Origin: Aldrovandia affinis
Lineage: Eukaryota > Chordata > Actinopteri > Notacanthiformes > Halosauridae
DNA: 64,000 nucleotides
Direction: 5' to 3'
Assembly: GCA_029706075.1 (NCBI GenBank)
Contig: JAINUG010000085.1
Coordinates: forward strand, 3,249,392 to 3,313,391
Shown: piece after piece, positions 1 through 12,057 of the stretch
How positions within the stretch are numbered: position 1 is the first letter of the stretch
How the letters are laid out: the number at the start of each line of letters is the position of its first letter
Program-made: the position numbers and the translations under genes
Notes under the pieces: generated by a model
The model's input: only the letters and a program-made list of their open reading frames with translations
Databases searched by the model: none
Told to the model about the DNA's origin: nothing

Positions 1-236
1 CCCAGCAGAGAAAGCTAGCCATCTGAGCAACCAGGTGTGTATTATCAATTACAGTGCAAACCATAAAGGCTATTATATCCTATACAGGATATTCCACCAT
101 CATTCTCCTACTAGCAAGGACTGGGTAAATCAATAGCTGAGATTGGATACAATCATAGTGCTGGGTGCTTTGGTGCTGTTCACTGCATGACTGCATGTAC
201 TATAATCAGTGGACTGGTCAAATATACAGGTAACAG
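1..236. other. Unassigned upstream DNA
   Basis: No open frame, repeat boundary or RNA gene is recognisable here. The stretch ends at the TA dinucleotide that flanks the Tc1-like remnant starting at 237. Confidence 0.4.
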
Positions 237-448
237 CCAAAATAAAGGCACCAGTTGAATAAATGAAGGCTTCTGGGTGGCTCTGTTATGGCAAGGGAAA
301 CACCAATTCTATCCTGATGGGAGTGGTCTCTAACAGGATGACAATGCCCCATCCACAGGGCATGAGTGGTCACTCAATGGTTTGATGAGCATGAAAACAA
401 CGTAAACCATATGCCATGGCTGTCTCAGTCACCGGATCTTTGTCAATG
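237..448 (+). mobile_element. Tc1-like transposon remnant, internally deleted
   Basis: The left end (CAGGTAACAGCCAAAATAAA) closely matches the end of the element at 38433, and a TA precedes it. About 60 bp inside, the sequence jumps to the second half of a Tc1-family transposase. The + strand reading carries the diagnostic peptides WFDEHEN and SQSPDL, which surround the catalytic triad in this family. The N-terminal half and the right terminal repeat are missing, and frames are interrupted, so this is a dead, internally deleted copy. The same family occurs at 9313-9850 (opposite strand) and 38433-39199. The identification rests on terminal repeat and peptide resemblance; the right boundary is approximate. 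Confidence 0.7.
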
Positions 449-2095
449 TTATTTTATTCCTTCCCCTTTTCCCCCACGTGGCTACAACCTTAGCAACACT
501 CGGGGTCTGTGCACAAATCAAAGTGGCACCAGTCCTTTATTTCTCCAAACAGTTGGCCTTCAGAGGAAGAGGCGCGATTACAAACCCGAGAGACTCCCTC
601 CTTTCCAGCGAGTCCACAAACCGGCGCAGGATCTGCAGGACCGCCCGTGGGGTCTGTACTGTACGCACCGCTTCACTGCAGAAGCGGAGGAGCTGCTGAT
701 GATGCACACAAAATCACTGTAAATGTCAACTGCATGAATAAATACGCACCCAAAGAAACAACGAAATGAGCAAAACAGAAAAAGGCTGTGGCTTGTAGCA
801 CTCGGGTCTGGAGACAATAAACAGTCAAGGAATGAAAAATGTAACCAAAAATGGAATCGATATCATTCATTTTAAGAAGGTGCAAGGGGACGGTTGCATC
901 GTAATCCTGTGATAAATATCTTGCAGGCATTTTCCAAAGGTTTTATTTTTAGCTTAAAATTTCCCCCAAAACAAAAGGGATGACTTTATGAGGCACAGTT
1001 GCCTCAGTTGTCATCCGTCATCTTAATTGTTTCTCTAACCACACAGTGAAACGGGGGAACTTGAAAACATCTATTTTCATAAATTGCAGGTAGGTCTAAT
1101 TAAAAAGTAAGGATCTGAATTTTTGTGCGGCTCGTCTGTCACAACTCGGATCGGTTTTATAGTGCTCTTTGAGTTTTCTGCCCTTAATTTTCTCTAGGAA
1201 AAGGTGAAGGAGGGTTGCTAGGAAAATAAATGTCAATAGGGATTCCGAGACGCCTTGCCGGTAAACATAGCACTTTCATATTGCAGGCTGCCGCGGAGCA
1301 GAGTGTGGATGTTCTACCTTTCCCTTTCCTAGCCATAAAAGCATTATAAATGTTTTGCTCGTAGGGCAGGGGGTAGGGGTCCCTGGCCTCTTTAAAATGG
1401 ATATGATAAATTGACATTTCCTGGAACCATAACCGCACTATAAGCCCTATGTTTCCGGTGACTCTACAGATTGAGATAAACCTATTCCAGGAACTCTGCT
1501 TTTTTTTGGCTTACAGGCCCATGATGGTTTAGTGCACCCAAGATTGACAAAGCGTGCTGATAGCGAGGGGCAGCTGACAGCCCTTTCCCGTCCTAGGTAA
1601 GGGGAAATGCCGAGATTGTCTTCATCACTTAACAGATGAAACTCAAGGAAATGAGAATAAAAAGAAAAACGAAATGAATAAAAAAGAAAAACGGAATGTT
1701 TGCGAAGAGTTGAACGAAGTTCACAAATTGCCTGGGTATCTTAGGCCTTGTGTCAGCCTAATGCAGCCAAAGTGCTTAACTCCTCAAGTTACGGACAGTT
1801 CAGTCAGCAGAGCTTATTCTCATACTCTCTCTCTGCTTCAGACCGGTTTGTTTTACTTCTGCGTTCAACTTGCTGCTATTTTAATTATTTCAGCCAATTT
1901 GATGTGACAAATCTTTGGATCTATTTTTTTACCAACACAGAAGAGAAAAGAGGCGTGGATGTGATTTAAAAATAGCCCACATCGTTACCTACTATTTCCA
2001 CATTGGTTGATGATCAATGAACAAATTCAATCTCCTCTGGCTCCGGCTGTTTACTTTTGGGAATAGAGCACATTTTGGAAGTGTCTTATAATTTA
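449..2095. other. Noncoding DNA, no gene recognised
   Basis: Several open frames of 70-118 codons cross this region on both strands. They overlap each other, match no family I know, and lack splice structure or coding character. No repeat of known type is visible. Nothing here can be supported as a gene. Confidence 0.4.
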
Positions 2096-2104
2096 ATTTA
2101 TTTG

Positions 2105-2335
2105 TTTCAGATTTTTTCCAGTTTTTCTCCCAATTTAGTGGCCAATTATGCCCTCTATTTATTTCGATTTGCCCTCCCCACACATAATCTCCCCACACAT
2201 ATGAGGCAAGCTACTTCTCAGAGGGCAGCAAACTCCGCTTCATTCGAGACGGAATTCGCTCACCCACGTTCTGGAGTCACCTTTACACGCTTCTCAGCGA
2301 ATTCGTGCTGGTGAATTCGGGGCTCCCCACCAGGG
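2105..2335 (-). repeat. Old SINE remnant (tRNA-type family, tail portion)
   Basis: Read on the minus strand this ends in a tail resembling GGCATAATTGGCCACTAAAT followed by GGGAGAAAA. The same tail type is seen at 49440-49490, and more loosely near 5335 and 40880. The following stretch (about 2165-2215) also aligns with the body of the 49 kb copy, including the CATATGAG segment. The promoter-bearing tRNA head is not recognisable, so this is probably an eroded or 5'-truncated copy. Confidence 0.5.
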
Positions 2336-4025
2336 CCGGTCTGGTACATTTTGGACATAAACAATCTGTGCTAAACCATACAGGTCAAAACACAATATGG
2401 TCAATGTCTTTCTGTGCCTTTTGGGTTACCACAATTCCCCATAACAACTGAAGCCCAGAATATTTATAAACCCCCGGTTCTGGCATCTTTGGCTATGGTT
2501 AAGGGTGGTCACGTTGAGGTGTAGACTCAGACCCAAAAGCAGTTCCTTAGCATTTCTTCAGATCGGTCATGAACCCATGAACAGGCTGGATCGGTCATGA
2601 ACTCACGAGCACACAATTGCACATGATCTTTCGGAGCTGCTGGAGGAGTTTTGCTGCCAGTTGTTTTGTTTATTCATTTATTTTGTGGCGTGCGAGCGGA
2701 GCATGTGATGGATTGTGTTGTGACAGGCACTGTTTTCTGGTTCTGGATTTGAGCGTAGTCAGCAGAACTGGCACTCTGATTTAGGGCCTCTGTCTCGTCA
2801 GTAAATCGATTCTGAGAGGGACTGAAGAGGAGGGTTGAGGAGGCAGGCCACTGAATGGCTCCCGCAGGACAACTTGCAGCCCCCACAGAATATATCAGCA
2901 CTTCTCAGAACTCTTATTGTTTTCACAGACACTCATCCTGCCAAATTGTCCACTGCTTCTTGTGGAGTAATACTCTTGGCAAAAACCGGGCATGTTTTTG
3001 GGGTTTTTCTCCGAAATCTACGAAGCAATAAGAAATTCTTACCCCTAAAGGTTTTATATTTCCTAATAATTTACATTGAAAATATAAAACCAGCTGTAAA
3101 TTTGCCACCTTAATGGGAGTTTCAGATATTATAAACACATATCTACAACATTTCCCGGACACCCCAGACAACTTGAAATCATATTCCTTTAAATATATAT
3201 ATTTTTAAAAAGAGTAACAAGTGGCCAATGTAATTTGTCATTTTGTAATTCATATTTTACTACATCAACACTTTGACTTCATCAGCAGGCATAAAAATGA
3301 AGTATATGTATACTTTTAGAACTGACTTGATCCTGATGACATGGCTTTAAAATGAGAAAAGGTTAATAAAAGAAAAGCATGCTTAAATGTCAGGTCTTGT
3401 GCAGCAATTTATCTCTCATGATAAAAAAGGCCTGTCAGCACTGTATTGTTTTTTTATCATGCAGTTCAGTACAACCTAAAATGGCACTGTTCCCCTCTGG
3501 CTACCTATTTGCACGGAACAGAAAAATCTTTGTTTGCCATTTAAGGCCAGATCTGCCTGAAGTCAAACTCACAACCGACTCAGATTAAAAGGACTTGAGG
3601 TAGTAGTATTAACCAAACGCCGGATCATACAAACACACTGACATAGTGGGCCCATCCTGATGATCTCCAGGCAGTTTTGTTTGGGGCCCAGATATAACCA
3701 TTGAAGACATGGCTCACACACCACACATGCAAATGGTGGGTCGGCAGATTGACATGCACAGCACAGCGGTCACCTCTGAGTGACCCCAGGAGTAGGGTGC
3801 TTGGAACAAGTCAATGATTTGAGGGACCAATGCTCATTGTACTTTAATTAATTACAGGGAATCTCTCACAGCCAATAATGTATTCTTTTAAATTAAGTGA
3901 CTTTGAAAGTTCCTTCTGTGAGTCCATTTGTTTGTAGGAGGTAAAGAGAATCCTCTGACATCAGCAGAAGGGCGGTCTTCTACCACAGCTCACAACCAAG
4001 TGTAGGATGATTCGCCTCCGCTCCC
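2336..4025. other. Noncoding DNA, no gene recognised
   Basis: No gene, RNA or element boundary is visible. A short direct repeat of GATCGGTCATGAAC occurs near 2561 and 2590. The open frames (at most 92 codons) lie in AT-rich DNA and match nothing known. Confidence 0.35.
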
Positions 4026-4746
4026 CTCTAGGGGCCACAATATCAATCAATCAATCAATCAATCTTTATTTTTGTATAGCGCCATTTACAAACAGGTTGT
4101 CACACAGCGCTTCACAATTGGCATTTTCCAGAGGGAATCAAAAAACCAGAAAACCATTGGAGCCAATGTAGGAAACTGGAAAATTATTCCCCTGACCCCT
4201 TAAAAGGCGGTCGAGATGAACTCCTGGAAAATTGTGGGATACAGAGAAAAACAACACAAATAGTCCTTGAGGCTCATGTGGCTTAACAGACCACTGGAAG
4301 GGCATTCTAAGTGTAGGAGTGGGGTGGACCTCATCCTCCAGATACCAGGGCAGGGCGGGGGATGGAACCAGCAGCTAGGGTCTGGGCCAGCGGCATCCGG
4401 CTAACACATGGCAGGGGTGGGGGGTTGACTCTGGGGCAGGTGAGCTCCGGGCAGGTGCCACGGCCGGGAGAAAAGAGGAAAGGTGCAATTATGACTATGA
4501 TAAATATCACGCCGGATCAGGGGGAAGAGTAGTGATAACACTTTTGCACCAGCAGAAGTAATCTAGGGCAGCATAACTAATTAGGTGAGTGGCACAGGAG
4601 CACGCAGCCATGAGGGCACTCAGAGACCATCCCACCACATCATCAGCAGTCCTGATAGGGGCGGATCATCACTTATGATTGGTGACAGTAAGGATAGCTC
4701 ATTGCACCAGAAGGCTCTATTGCTACGCCCCCCTCCACATCTGCAC

Positions 4747-5148
4747 CTAATGACTATAAGAGACTAAAGAGATGCGTTTTAACCTAGACTTGAAAATTGA
4801 GACCGTGTCTGACTCCTTCACAGAGATGGGTAGACTGTTCCACAGTAAAGGAGCTCTATAGGAGAAAGCTCTGCCACCTGCTGTATTTTTTGATATTCTA
4901 GGGACTACCAAGTTGCCTGCATCTTGTGAGCGAAGTGAACGTGGGGGATTGTACGGATGAAGTAGATCCGTCAAGTAAGAGGGTGCAAGTCCATGCAACA
5001 CCTTATAAGTTAAGAGGAGTACCTTATAGTCTACACGATAGTTTATAGGAAGCCAGTGAAGTGACGCTAACACAGGACTAATGTGCTCATATTTCTTTGT
5101 TCTAGTCAGGATCCTGTGAAGTCCAGTCCAGTGAAGTGACGCTAACAC
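4747..5148 (-). pseudogene. LINE ORF2 C-terminal fragment
   Basis: This 133-codon open frame reads as the end of a fish LINE ORF2. It contains LASLHWLPINYRVDYK, LLTYKVLHGLAPSYL, NPPRSLRSQDAG and FSYRAPLLWNSLP, the conserved block after the reverse transcriptase domain in CR1/L2-type elements. It then ends at a stop followed by 3' UTR. The catalytic domains are absent, so it cannot support retrotransposition. Its first about 20 codons come from the 75-bp duplication and repeat the LASLHW start (MLASLHWTGL, then VLASLHWLPI). Confidence 0.75.
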
Positions 5149-5190
5149 AGGACTAATGTGCTCATATTTCTTTGTTCTAGTCAGGATCCT
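5053..5190. repeat. 75-bp tandem duplication, two copies
   Basis: The 63 bases starting at 5053 recur without change from 5128 to 5190, a period of 75 bp. The duplication lies inside the LINE fragment at its truncated 5' end. Confidence 0.9.
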
Positions 5191-5314
5191 ATCAATATCT
5201 TGATTATCTCTTCACAAAATTAATGTTTGTTTTACCAACTACTGTTATCAACTACTATTTCACCAAGGGTATTTGGAGTTCATTATATCAGATGAACCAT
5301 GAATTGAAGGCCCA

Positions 5315-5670
5315 TTTAAGTCAACTTCCCCCAATTTGGTAGCCAGTTGTACCCTATATCCATTTAAATCCCTTCCCCATGCTACGAGCTTGCCGCTGCA
5401 ACTCTGGGACCAGCAGTGACAAAGACGTCAAACCTGTTCCGAGATGGAACTCGCCAAGCCGTCAACAGTAACTCCGATATACACTGAGCCACTTTACGCA
5501 CGGCGAGCTCCTGTAGGCTTCTCTCCCCCCTCCCCCTGGGGCTGACGGCTAATCACCACCCCCGGACAGGCCTCCCAGCCATAGCCGGGCTGGGACAGCC
5601 GTGGATTGAACCCCGGCTACAGTGGGAAACCTGTACTCCCGGCAAGTGCCTTTACCGGTTGCGCCATCTG
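5315..5670 (-). repeat. tRNA-derived SINE, minus orientation
   Basis: On the minus strand the head begins with an A-box-like TGGCGCAACCGGTAAAGGC (about 5650-5668). A B-box-like GGGGTTCAATCC follows at about 5607-5618, then a GC-rich body, then a tail near 5335 (complement of CCCCCAATTTGGTAGCCAG). The same order of parts appears at 40875-41168 and 49135-49500. A and B boxes with tRNA-like spacing but no cloverleaf beyond them indicate a Pol III-derived SINE, not a tRNA gene. Confidence 0.65.
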
Positions 5671-8600
5671 GGGAAAGATATAAAAAGGAGAATGTAACCA
5701 GATTTCAGATCAGATTTCCCTTCACCCCAAATATAGGGTGGGGAGTATAATCGGAAAGCACATGACCACCAGACATTTTATTTACAAGGCAGTTATTGAT
5801 GGGTATAAAGGTCCCTGCTAAAAAGGGGGCTCAGGTAGCCCTCTAAATAATGTTGCTGAAGGCTGGGTTTATGGTGGATGACCTTTGACCCCTTGAAATT
5901 GTAGCAGCTGGGACAACAATGAGGGGAGAGTGTTTAAGATCATCCCTACATCAGATGCTGTGTGCACACCATGGGTGTAGTCATGTTGTTGTAAAACTGT
6001 GGAGATTACCTTAAGAGTGCCTCCCCCAGGCCGGGGCGGGGGTGGTGAGAGAGGCTGATCTTGATTGAACAGCAGCCTAATGGCCCAGGCTCAATTCAAT
6101 GAACTATCAGTCAAATCTACCTTAATGCACACTAGCCCATACATCATTATTTAATTAGATTACATCAGTCTTAAAGCTCAATCGGGGCTGGCTGCAGCAG
6201 GGGAAGAAACTGCAGATCAGGCCGGCTTCAGTTGCTTTCCTCCATCCTCCCTCAGCTCCATGTTTTTAATCTCCTCCATAGTGCTTTGCATCCCCTGGTT
6301 TCCTATAATGAAATGCTATTGACTGCGTTTATAATGAAATCTCATGATTTCAATTTACTGTAAGAAGGTCGATGGTCTGACTTTAAAGCCACCAACAAGT
6401 CATATTGCCAAGTAGTATCCCATCCTAGACACCTGCAATATGTGAACTTGCCTTTGATCAGTTAAGTGATTCGCATTGCCACTTTTATCGACACAGTCCT
6501 GTAGGAAGGCCATGTGTCTCTATGCAATGTTTGAGGGAATTTAATGTTTCCTCGCTAACAAATCCATGGTAAAGATTTAACTTCAGCTACTCTCCTTGAC
6601 AGAAAATGTATTAGTGCTATGTTTGGAAATTGTGATTAATGCTTTGAACAAAGGTCCAGTTTAATTTGGCCAATGGTCAATTCCACAGAAGTGGAATATA
6701 ATAGTCCTTGTATAATAGTTTGGTATTATCATTAAATGGACCAACACCTTCTCACAACCTTATAGTTTATGACCCAGAATCTCCATCTTATTTCTCCAGT
6801 TGTTTCAGAGTAAGCTGTTTCACTCCCACGCACCTTGGAAAAGTGCATAAAAACGCCAATAAATGTAAATTATTTTTGTACCATTGACAATTTATAGACC
6901 AACCTCGTTCGTGTTAATCACTTTGCACCACACTGTCCAATTTAATTAAGAGGGGACCGTTTTTAGTGCGTTGTGGTGAAAAATGTGTTGTCTATAGCTG
7001 ATTTTACTTCTCAGGGCAGAAGGGGGAGGCCTGGCCTAGTTGGATAATCTCCCAAGCACAAGCCATAAATTTTACATCTGAGAGAAGCGATGCACTTTAT
7101 TTATCTCGTGCCATCCTGTTAGCAGAGTTTATTACTTTGCTAATTGATTAAATCACTATAGTCAATATCAATAAATGGCATCACTGGACTAGTCTCTAAC
7201 AGTGTACCCCTAGCTGACCTTGGCTCGAGAGGTGTCCAGAGGAGGCTGTTATGAAACGGGTTTTTGTTGTCAGTGTGAAGTGTTAATGAGGTCTGGGTGT
7301 GTGCAGCTCAGTGCTGCCTGTACCCAGGCTGATTAGCTGCAGTGGAGGAAGTTGACATCTGGTGGGGAGCAGTACTGCCATGTGTCATGGAAAGCCACAT
7401 GGCACCAGGGACAGGCCCTGGCATCGCACATTGGCAGCGACAGAATTGGGTGGTCTGGGTACACCCTGCGGCACATGGCTTCCGCTGCCTGGGTATTCTT
7501 CACATTTGACTGCTGCTTCGTATCTCAGCAGCTCTCTTACTGCAGCGGAACTACTGGGGTACGAGCGCATCGTGAATGGAGGCGGTTCGTAACTTTGAAA
7601 GTGGTGTGAAAATACCCCAGTTTTAAGAATTTGAATCCATTATCAATGGGAATGACTTTTACTTAAGTTCATACCCTTCAATATAGTGCCTGGCACATCA
7701 CCGTTCACCCAATTTTGTGAATAGTTACAATGTTCAGGTCAAGGCATTTCTTTGTCGGTTTTAGTTTTGGAATAATTACATTTACTGCATTTGGGGTGAT
7801 GGGAAGGTCTTTTGTAGGCTACATTTTATAAAAAATTTTTTAGATATGATTCCATGCAAAATAACCAAAGTGTCTGTGAGGTACATTTCATCCACTTGAA
7901 AATGTGCCAGAATTGGAGGTACCCCCATGTGCTCAGAGGGGGGCATAAGTCAGAAAATGTTTGCATGAGGGAATTAGTATTTTGCCTGGTTTCCATATAT
8001 ATGGTTGACACTGCACACAAACAAATCAAGAAAATCGGAGGGGGCCAGATGGCTTATTCTGCAGGGAATGACTCAAGTATCCATAGTTCAGTATGGTACC
8101 ATGACTCGTTTCCTCCTCAGCTCGATCTAGCTTGCTTCACACCCCACCCCTTCCCACTCTCTTCTTCTCCCCTCTCACTCCCATTATTTGTTGTGGTTCG
8201 AACTACTGTTTCTGCATGTGTTCCAAAACAGCGGACCGTAGGTTTAAGAGTGAGAACAAAATCAAACACGTGACTTTTCCACATTGTATTATTTAGCAAT
8301 AGTGCTAAGACATACCTCTTCGTCTAATTTTGATAGTATTTTTAATTTTCTATCAATTGAATGTGTGGCTCATTTCCATTTAATGTTCGTCTTTCGCAAC
8401 AGTGATAATAAGGAGCTTGATAAGGTGCATTGCGTATGCTACTTCCAGTTCCATACACAGTTCGGTTGATTGGTCAGTCTGTAACTTTGAGGTTTGTATC
8501 TATGAGGCTCCACTCTACTTTTTTTGTCTTCAGTGGGAACTAATCTACTATTACTATTTTTCTATCCATCCTTCTCATTCTATTCTATTCTTTCGATGTT

Positions 8601-9312
8601 AACATTTCATACGCACTATCGCCATACCAGTAGCCATACACCACACAGTGGTGAAGAAATTAGTTGAGTGCGTTGTTTGATTTAACTTCTGTTCTTAAAC
8701 ATCTTACTATGACTAAAAATATATTATTACAATGAAAAAAACCTCCACCATGCTCAGCCTGCATTACCGACCTTGAGCAAACCCTCAAACCTGCTGAGAA
8801 AGATGTAATTATATGTCTACACAATAGATGCAGTCAAATTGTAATAATTACTCCACAACTGCTTGAGGGCTTTCTCCAGGGGTAATAAGGTAGAAGGTGT
8901 AGACATTTCATCCCTCTTCTTGCTAGAATGCCAGCTGCAGTGTATGAGTAATCAAGAAAGCCCTAATCCACTTCCTCATGACATTAAATGAGAATTATTC
9001 ACCATTGCCCTCGGGGGCTGTATAAAGGAAAGTAAGCAACATTCTGAAGAATTGAGATTAAAAATGGTCTTGGAATCTTTAAAGGTTTAACCGTATTTAT
9101 ATATTTAGAAAAAATGCAAAAAAGTAAAATGCAACCTTTAAGCTCTGTAGCATGTATTGAAACAGAAGGAGGCCATTTGGTGTTCATTTTGGAAACGTTT
9201 GAAATGTGATTTTGTAGTATTGAGCATTTTGGAGACAGTTCATTTACTCAAGAGCTCAGTGATGGAAAACTCATGCCATGCAGGCTTCATATAGAAGTAT
9301 GTTATTATTATA
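5671..9312. other. Upstream noncoding DNA
   Basis: No gene is recognisable. 6000-7250 is low in obvious repeats and may include conserved noncoding sequence, which I cannot verify. 7555-8345 shares its two ends with 46575-46945 (see the repeat entry). Open frames of 60-139 codons, including 7854-8273, match no known family. Confidence 0.35.
7555..8345 (+). repeat. Dispersed repeat, copy A
   Basis: The start (CGAGCGCATCGTGAATGGAGG near 7560) resembles CGAACGCATCAGGAGTGGAGG near 46587. The end (TTAGCAATAGTGCTAAGACA near 8292) resembles TTAGCAACAGTGCTAACACA near 46902, and both are followed by similar GTCTAATNTTGATAG text. This copy is about twice as long as the second. The family is unidentified, and the middle parts do not align convincingly by eye. 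Confidence 0.4.
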
Positions 9313-9850
9313 ACACAACTGTCAAAATAAAGGACACGCCAACATGAAGTGTTTTAATAGGGTGTTGGGCCACCATGGGCCACCAGAACAGCTTCAACGT
9401 GCCTTGGCATAGATTCTACAAGAATCTGGAATTCTATTGGAGGAATGCAACACTGTTCTTCCATGAAATTCCATCATTTGGTGTTCTGTTGGTGGTGGAA
9501 AATGCTTTCTCAGGCACCGCTCCACAATTTCCCATAAGTGTTCAATTGGGTTAAGATCTGGTGACTGAGAAGGCTATAGCATATGGTTTGCAACATTTTC
9601 ATGCTCATCAAACCATTCAGTGACCACTTGTGCCCTCTGGATGGGGCATTGTCATCCTGGAAGAGACCGCTTCCATCAGGATAGAAATGCTTCACCATAG
9701 GATGAAGGTGATCACTCATAATAACATTGCACCTGCTATAACTATTCATGTCAGTTTCTGACAGCTTATGGCAAAGGACATAAACTGCCATGGCGCATTC
9801 AGCAATGCAGATACGCCACAATAGATGCACATTGTGCTTACACATCACTT
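9313..9850 (-). mobile_element. Tc1-like transposon remnant, 3' half
   Basis: On the minus strand this is the C-terminal half of a Tc1-family transposase, followed by a decayed right terminal repeat at 9313-9340 (complement of CTGTCAAAATAAAGGACAC). The 112-codon frame at 9510-9848 contains HFYPDGSGLFQDDNAP, the motif around the second catalytic aspartate. Frameshifts appear after it, and the later SQSPDL region is altered (LLSHQILTQLN). The DNA-binding N-terminal half and the other terminal repeat are absent. It is a defective relative of the copies at 237 and 38433. Confidence 0.75.
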
Positions 9851-10955
9851 ATTATCTCAGGAAATAATATCTTATGTTAGGAGGTCTGTTGTAAACAAAC
9901 AAGGTCTCTCCTGTATCCTTGCTTATGAGGGTTAAGTGGAAAATCAATAGGTTCCTAACAACAGCCTTGCTTCGTGATCTGGAAAATATTATAACAACAG
10001 GTGGGGTTTTTACTTGATATCAGCTTTAAACCACTGACTGTATTATGTGGACACAAATATATTCTCCTAACCAAGGCTATATATGTCACAATGTTTGAAA
10101 ACCCGAAAAACCGTCAATTAAATATTGTTTAGGTTGGCTATTTGGGGTGCAGTTTTCCTTCCCATTAAGTACATAAAAAATGAGTTCAAAGCAAATGGTA
10201 TGCGTATTTTGTGTGGACGTTATAGTGGTGGCCCCCTGGTTCTTACATACTAGCCTATTAATTAACACAATATGATTGTTGTGTAAAGAACAACCAAATG
10301 TATTTATTGCAATGGACCCTGAGTTTGGTGTTTCTGCCAACCGCAGTGTTTTCACTCCTATAGGGTGTGCCCAAGGTTTACCCTAAATTACGCTGTGGAA
10401 GAGAGTATTTCGTTTCTATGCAGCCAGTTTCACAAGCTGCATGGGCCGTATTATATTCTGAAACGGAAAAACATGTTGAAGTGTTTGCTGCTCAATTGGA
10501 GCGTCTCACAATTTAGCGTCCTTAAAAATCACTGTGTATCAACGGAAACATTCAACACATAGTGTATGAAAACAACGCAACGCATCTTTGGGAATCTATA
10601 TAAATCATCGTTAGCCCTTAAACTAAGGCATATTTTATTGTAAAACCCGCTTTACTATAAGTGAATCAAATAAAGCCCCAAACTCAGTACGAAGTTAAAT
10701 ACCTTGTAGAACTCAGCAACATGGTAGTTAAATGGTTAACGTGATGATCTAAGAAAATGGTGTTCGCATCCAACTATCCTAACGAGCTTCCAACCTAATA
10801 TTCTCTGGTGCTAATGGACAGTGCTAATCAGTGGTAATTGCAGGGCATTCCGACTTCATAAACGGGGTTTGGAGAAGCTAACGGACAGAAAAACAGTACG
10901 CTGCAACGTGCTACACGTAGGCAACCCGGTCAGAAACCTTTTCCTCTGTCCATCT
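9851..10955. other. Noncoding DNA before the CpG island
   Basis: AT-rich sequence with no recognisable gene or element. CpG density rises from about 10850 onward. Confidence 0.35.
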
Positions 10956-10959
10956 ACTT

Positions 10960-11160
10960 TTCTGTCTTGTTTTCTCTACAATGCAACATGGGCTAGCTTC
11001 CTCACTCGGGTTCGCGTCTCCCTCACTCTTCGACTCGCGCTGTGCGGTGTGCACTCGTTGACGGACTGACGGCGTGACCTACCCAAACGATTCTCGCAGA
11101 AGCCCATCTTTGCAAGCGCCGTGGAAACCGATACTTGACTGCTTCCGTTATTTGCCTCTC
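10960..11160 (+). promoter_or_regulatory. prima1: CpG-rich block, candidate prima1 promoter
   Basis: Roughly 20 CpG dinucleotides fall within about 200 bp (for example GGGTTCGCGTCTCC, CTTCGACTCGCGCTGTGCGG and GACGGCGTGACC), while flanking DNA is AT-rich and CpG-poor. It lies about 0.8 kb upstream of the prima1 start codon on the same strand. Unmethylated CpG islands commonly mark vertebrate promoters, so this is the best candidate for the prima1 transcription start region. No TATA box position can be fixed, and the first exon's 5' end is unknown. Confidence 0.45.
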
Positions 11161-11964
11161 ATCAATTCCTCGCACGGACCATTTGCACTTTCCCGACGTC
11201 TGTAATTATGTAATTCGCATATATTATTTTATTTGAAATAGGGAGCAATGTGCTGAAAGGATTGCATCTCGTTTTTCGGGACTGCAAGTGCGGGACGCAC
11301 TAATGTTGGACGCCGGGTGGATAAGGCTTTTCCTCTTGCGCTTTTAAGCAAGTGTCTAGAGGAGAGATGAATATCTTTAGTTAAGCCATTACTCTCCCCG
11401 GTGGGGTTACGCATATTTGTTTATACTGAGCGCCAAACTGAAGAAGTCGGGAACCGGACTGCCGCTTGGTTGGGGTAACTAGATATAAATAAATATTACT
11501 TATATTCACATTTTCAGCCGCTCCAACTTTGCTGGCGAGAGGCGGGCACCCATACCTACTCATGAGAAGAGAGGGATATCAAATTTAAGCCTGCCAGTCC
11601 GTCGTCCCTGTACAATAAATCTCACCCATCCTCATATCGAAGAACTTTGGTTTCAACGTGATAGCAACTAGAGCGCCCCTTTCCATTTCCAATGGTGATG
11701 TTTTTTGGTGATCGCAGTCCAACTTTCGAATAATGAAATTGACAGGACCTGACCAAGCAAGGCATATGTTTTTCCAAGCTCTCACATGCCACCAATAACG
11801 AAGATTCAAGGACAAGAATGTGTCAAAACATATTTCTGGAATCGTCTGTTACACATTTCGTCGCCGAACTGGGGAGAGTGGATTAAGTTTTTGAAAACAG
11901 TCCAGTTCTATGCGTCCAATACTTGTTTACTTACCACGCTGGTTGTGAGAAGAGCAAAGGAGGA
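11161..11964 (+). other. prima1: Probable prima1 5' UTR and leader region
   Basis: This stretch lies between the CpG-rich block and the start codon. It may be one continuous 5' UTR or may contain a noncoding exon and an intron. Candidate acceptors exist (for example TTTTGAAAACAG ending near 11900), but none can be chosen. It contains upstream ATGs in other frames, such as the 61-codon frame at 11786-11971, so a spliced leader seems more likely than a continuous one. Confidence 0.3.
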
Positions 11965-12057
11965 ATGCTGATCCGAGACATCTTGCCGCTCAGTTTAAGT
12001 TTTTGGCCTTTTCTGTTTGGTCATTGCTTTTTCACATCATTTTTATTTTTGTTTCAG
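11965..12057 (+). CDS. prima1: prima1 coding exon 1 (signal peptide)
   Basis: The 93 bases encode 31 residues, starting MLIRDILPL and ending FLFLFQ, directly followed by the donor GTAGGT. The mammalian PRIMA1 leader also has exactly 31 residues before the corresponding position. Several residues align: M1-L2, R4-D5, P8, W14-P15, H20-C21 and Q31. The hydrophobic run with R4 and D5 near its start is a secretory signal peptide. The ATG has a purine at -3 (GGAATGC). The exon ends in phase 0, which fits the acceptor at 13946. Conservation of length and of the WP and HC pairs makes the assignment strong, although the frame is far too short for ordinary gene finding. Confidence 0.88.

Larger units (their letters stand above)
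4030..5215 (-). mobile_element. 5'-truncated LINE (CR1/L2-like), 3' end
   Basis: On the minus strand this is the 3' end of a non-LTR retrotransposon: the C-terminal tail of its reverse transcriptase ORF, about 0.7 kb of 3' UTR, then a simple (ATTG)n tail at about 4041-4063. The stretch just inside the tail, reading AAAGATTG with TATACAAAAATA, is a common ending of fish LINEs. There is no 5' UTR, endonuclease or reverse transcriptase core, as expected for 5' truncation during target-primed insertion. A 75-bp tandem duplication (5053-5127 and 5128-5190) lies at the truncated end. The CR1/L2 assignment is inferred from peptide resemblance; the 5' limit is approximate. Confidence 0.75.

Noticed and set aside
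366-722. 118-codon frame starting with transposase-like residues
   Set aside because: Only the first about 30 codons resemble a Tc1 transposase; the rest is unrelated flanking sequence read through by chance.
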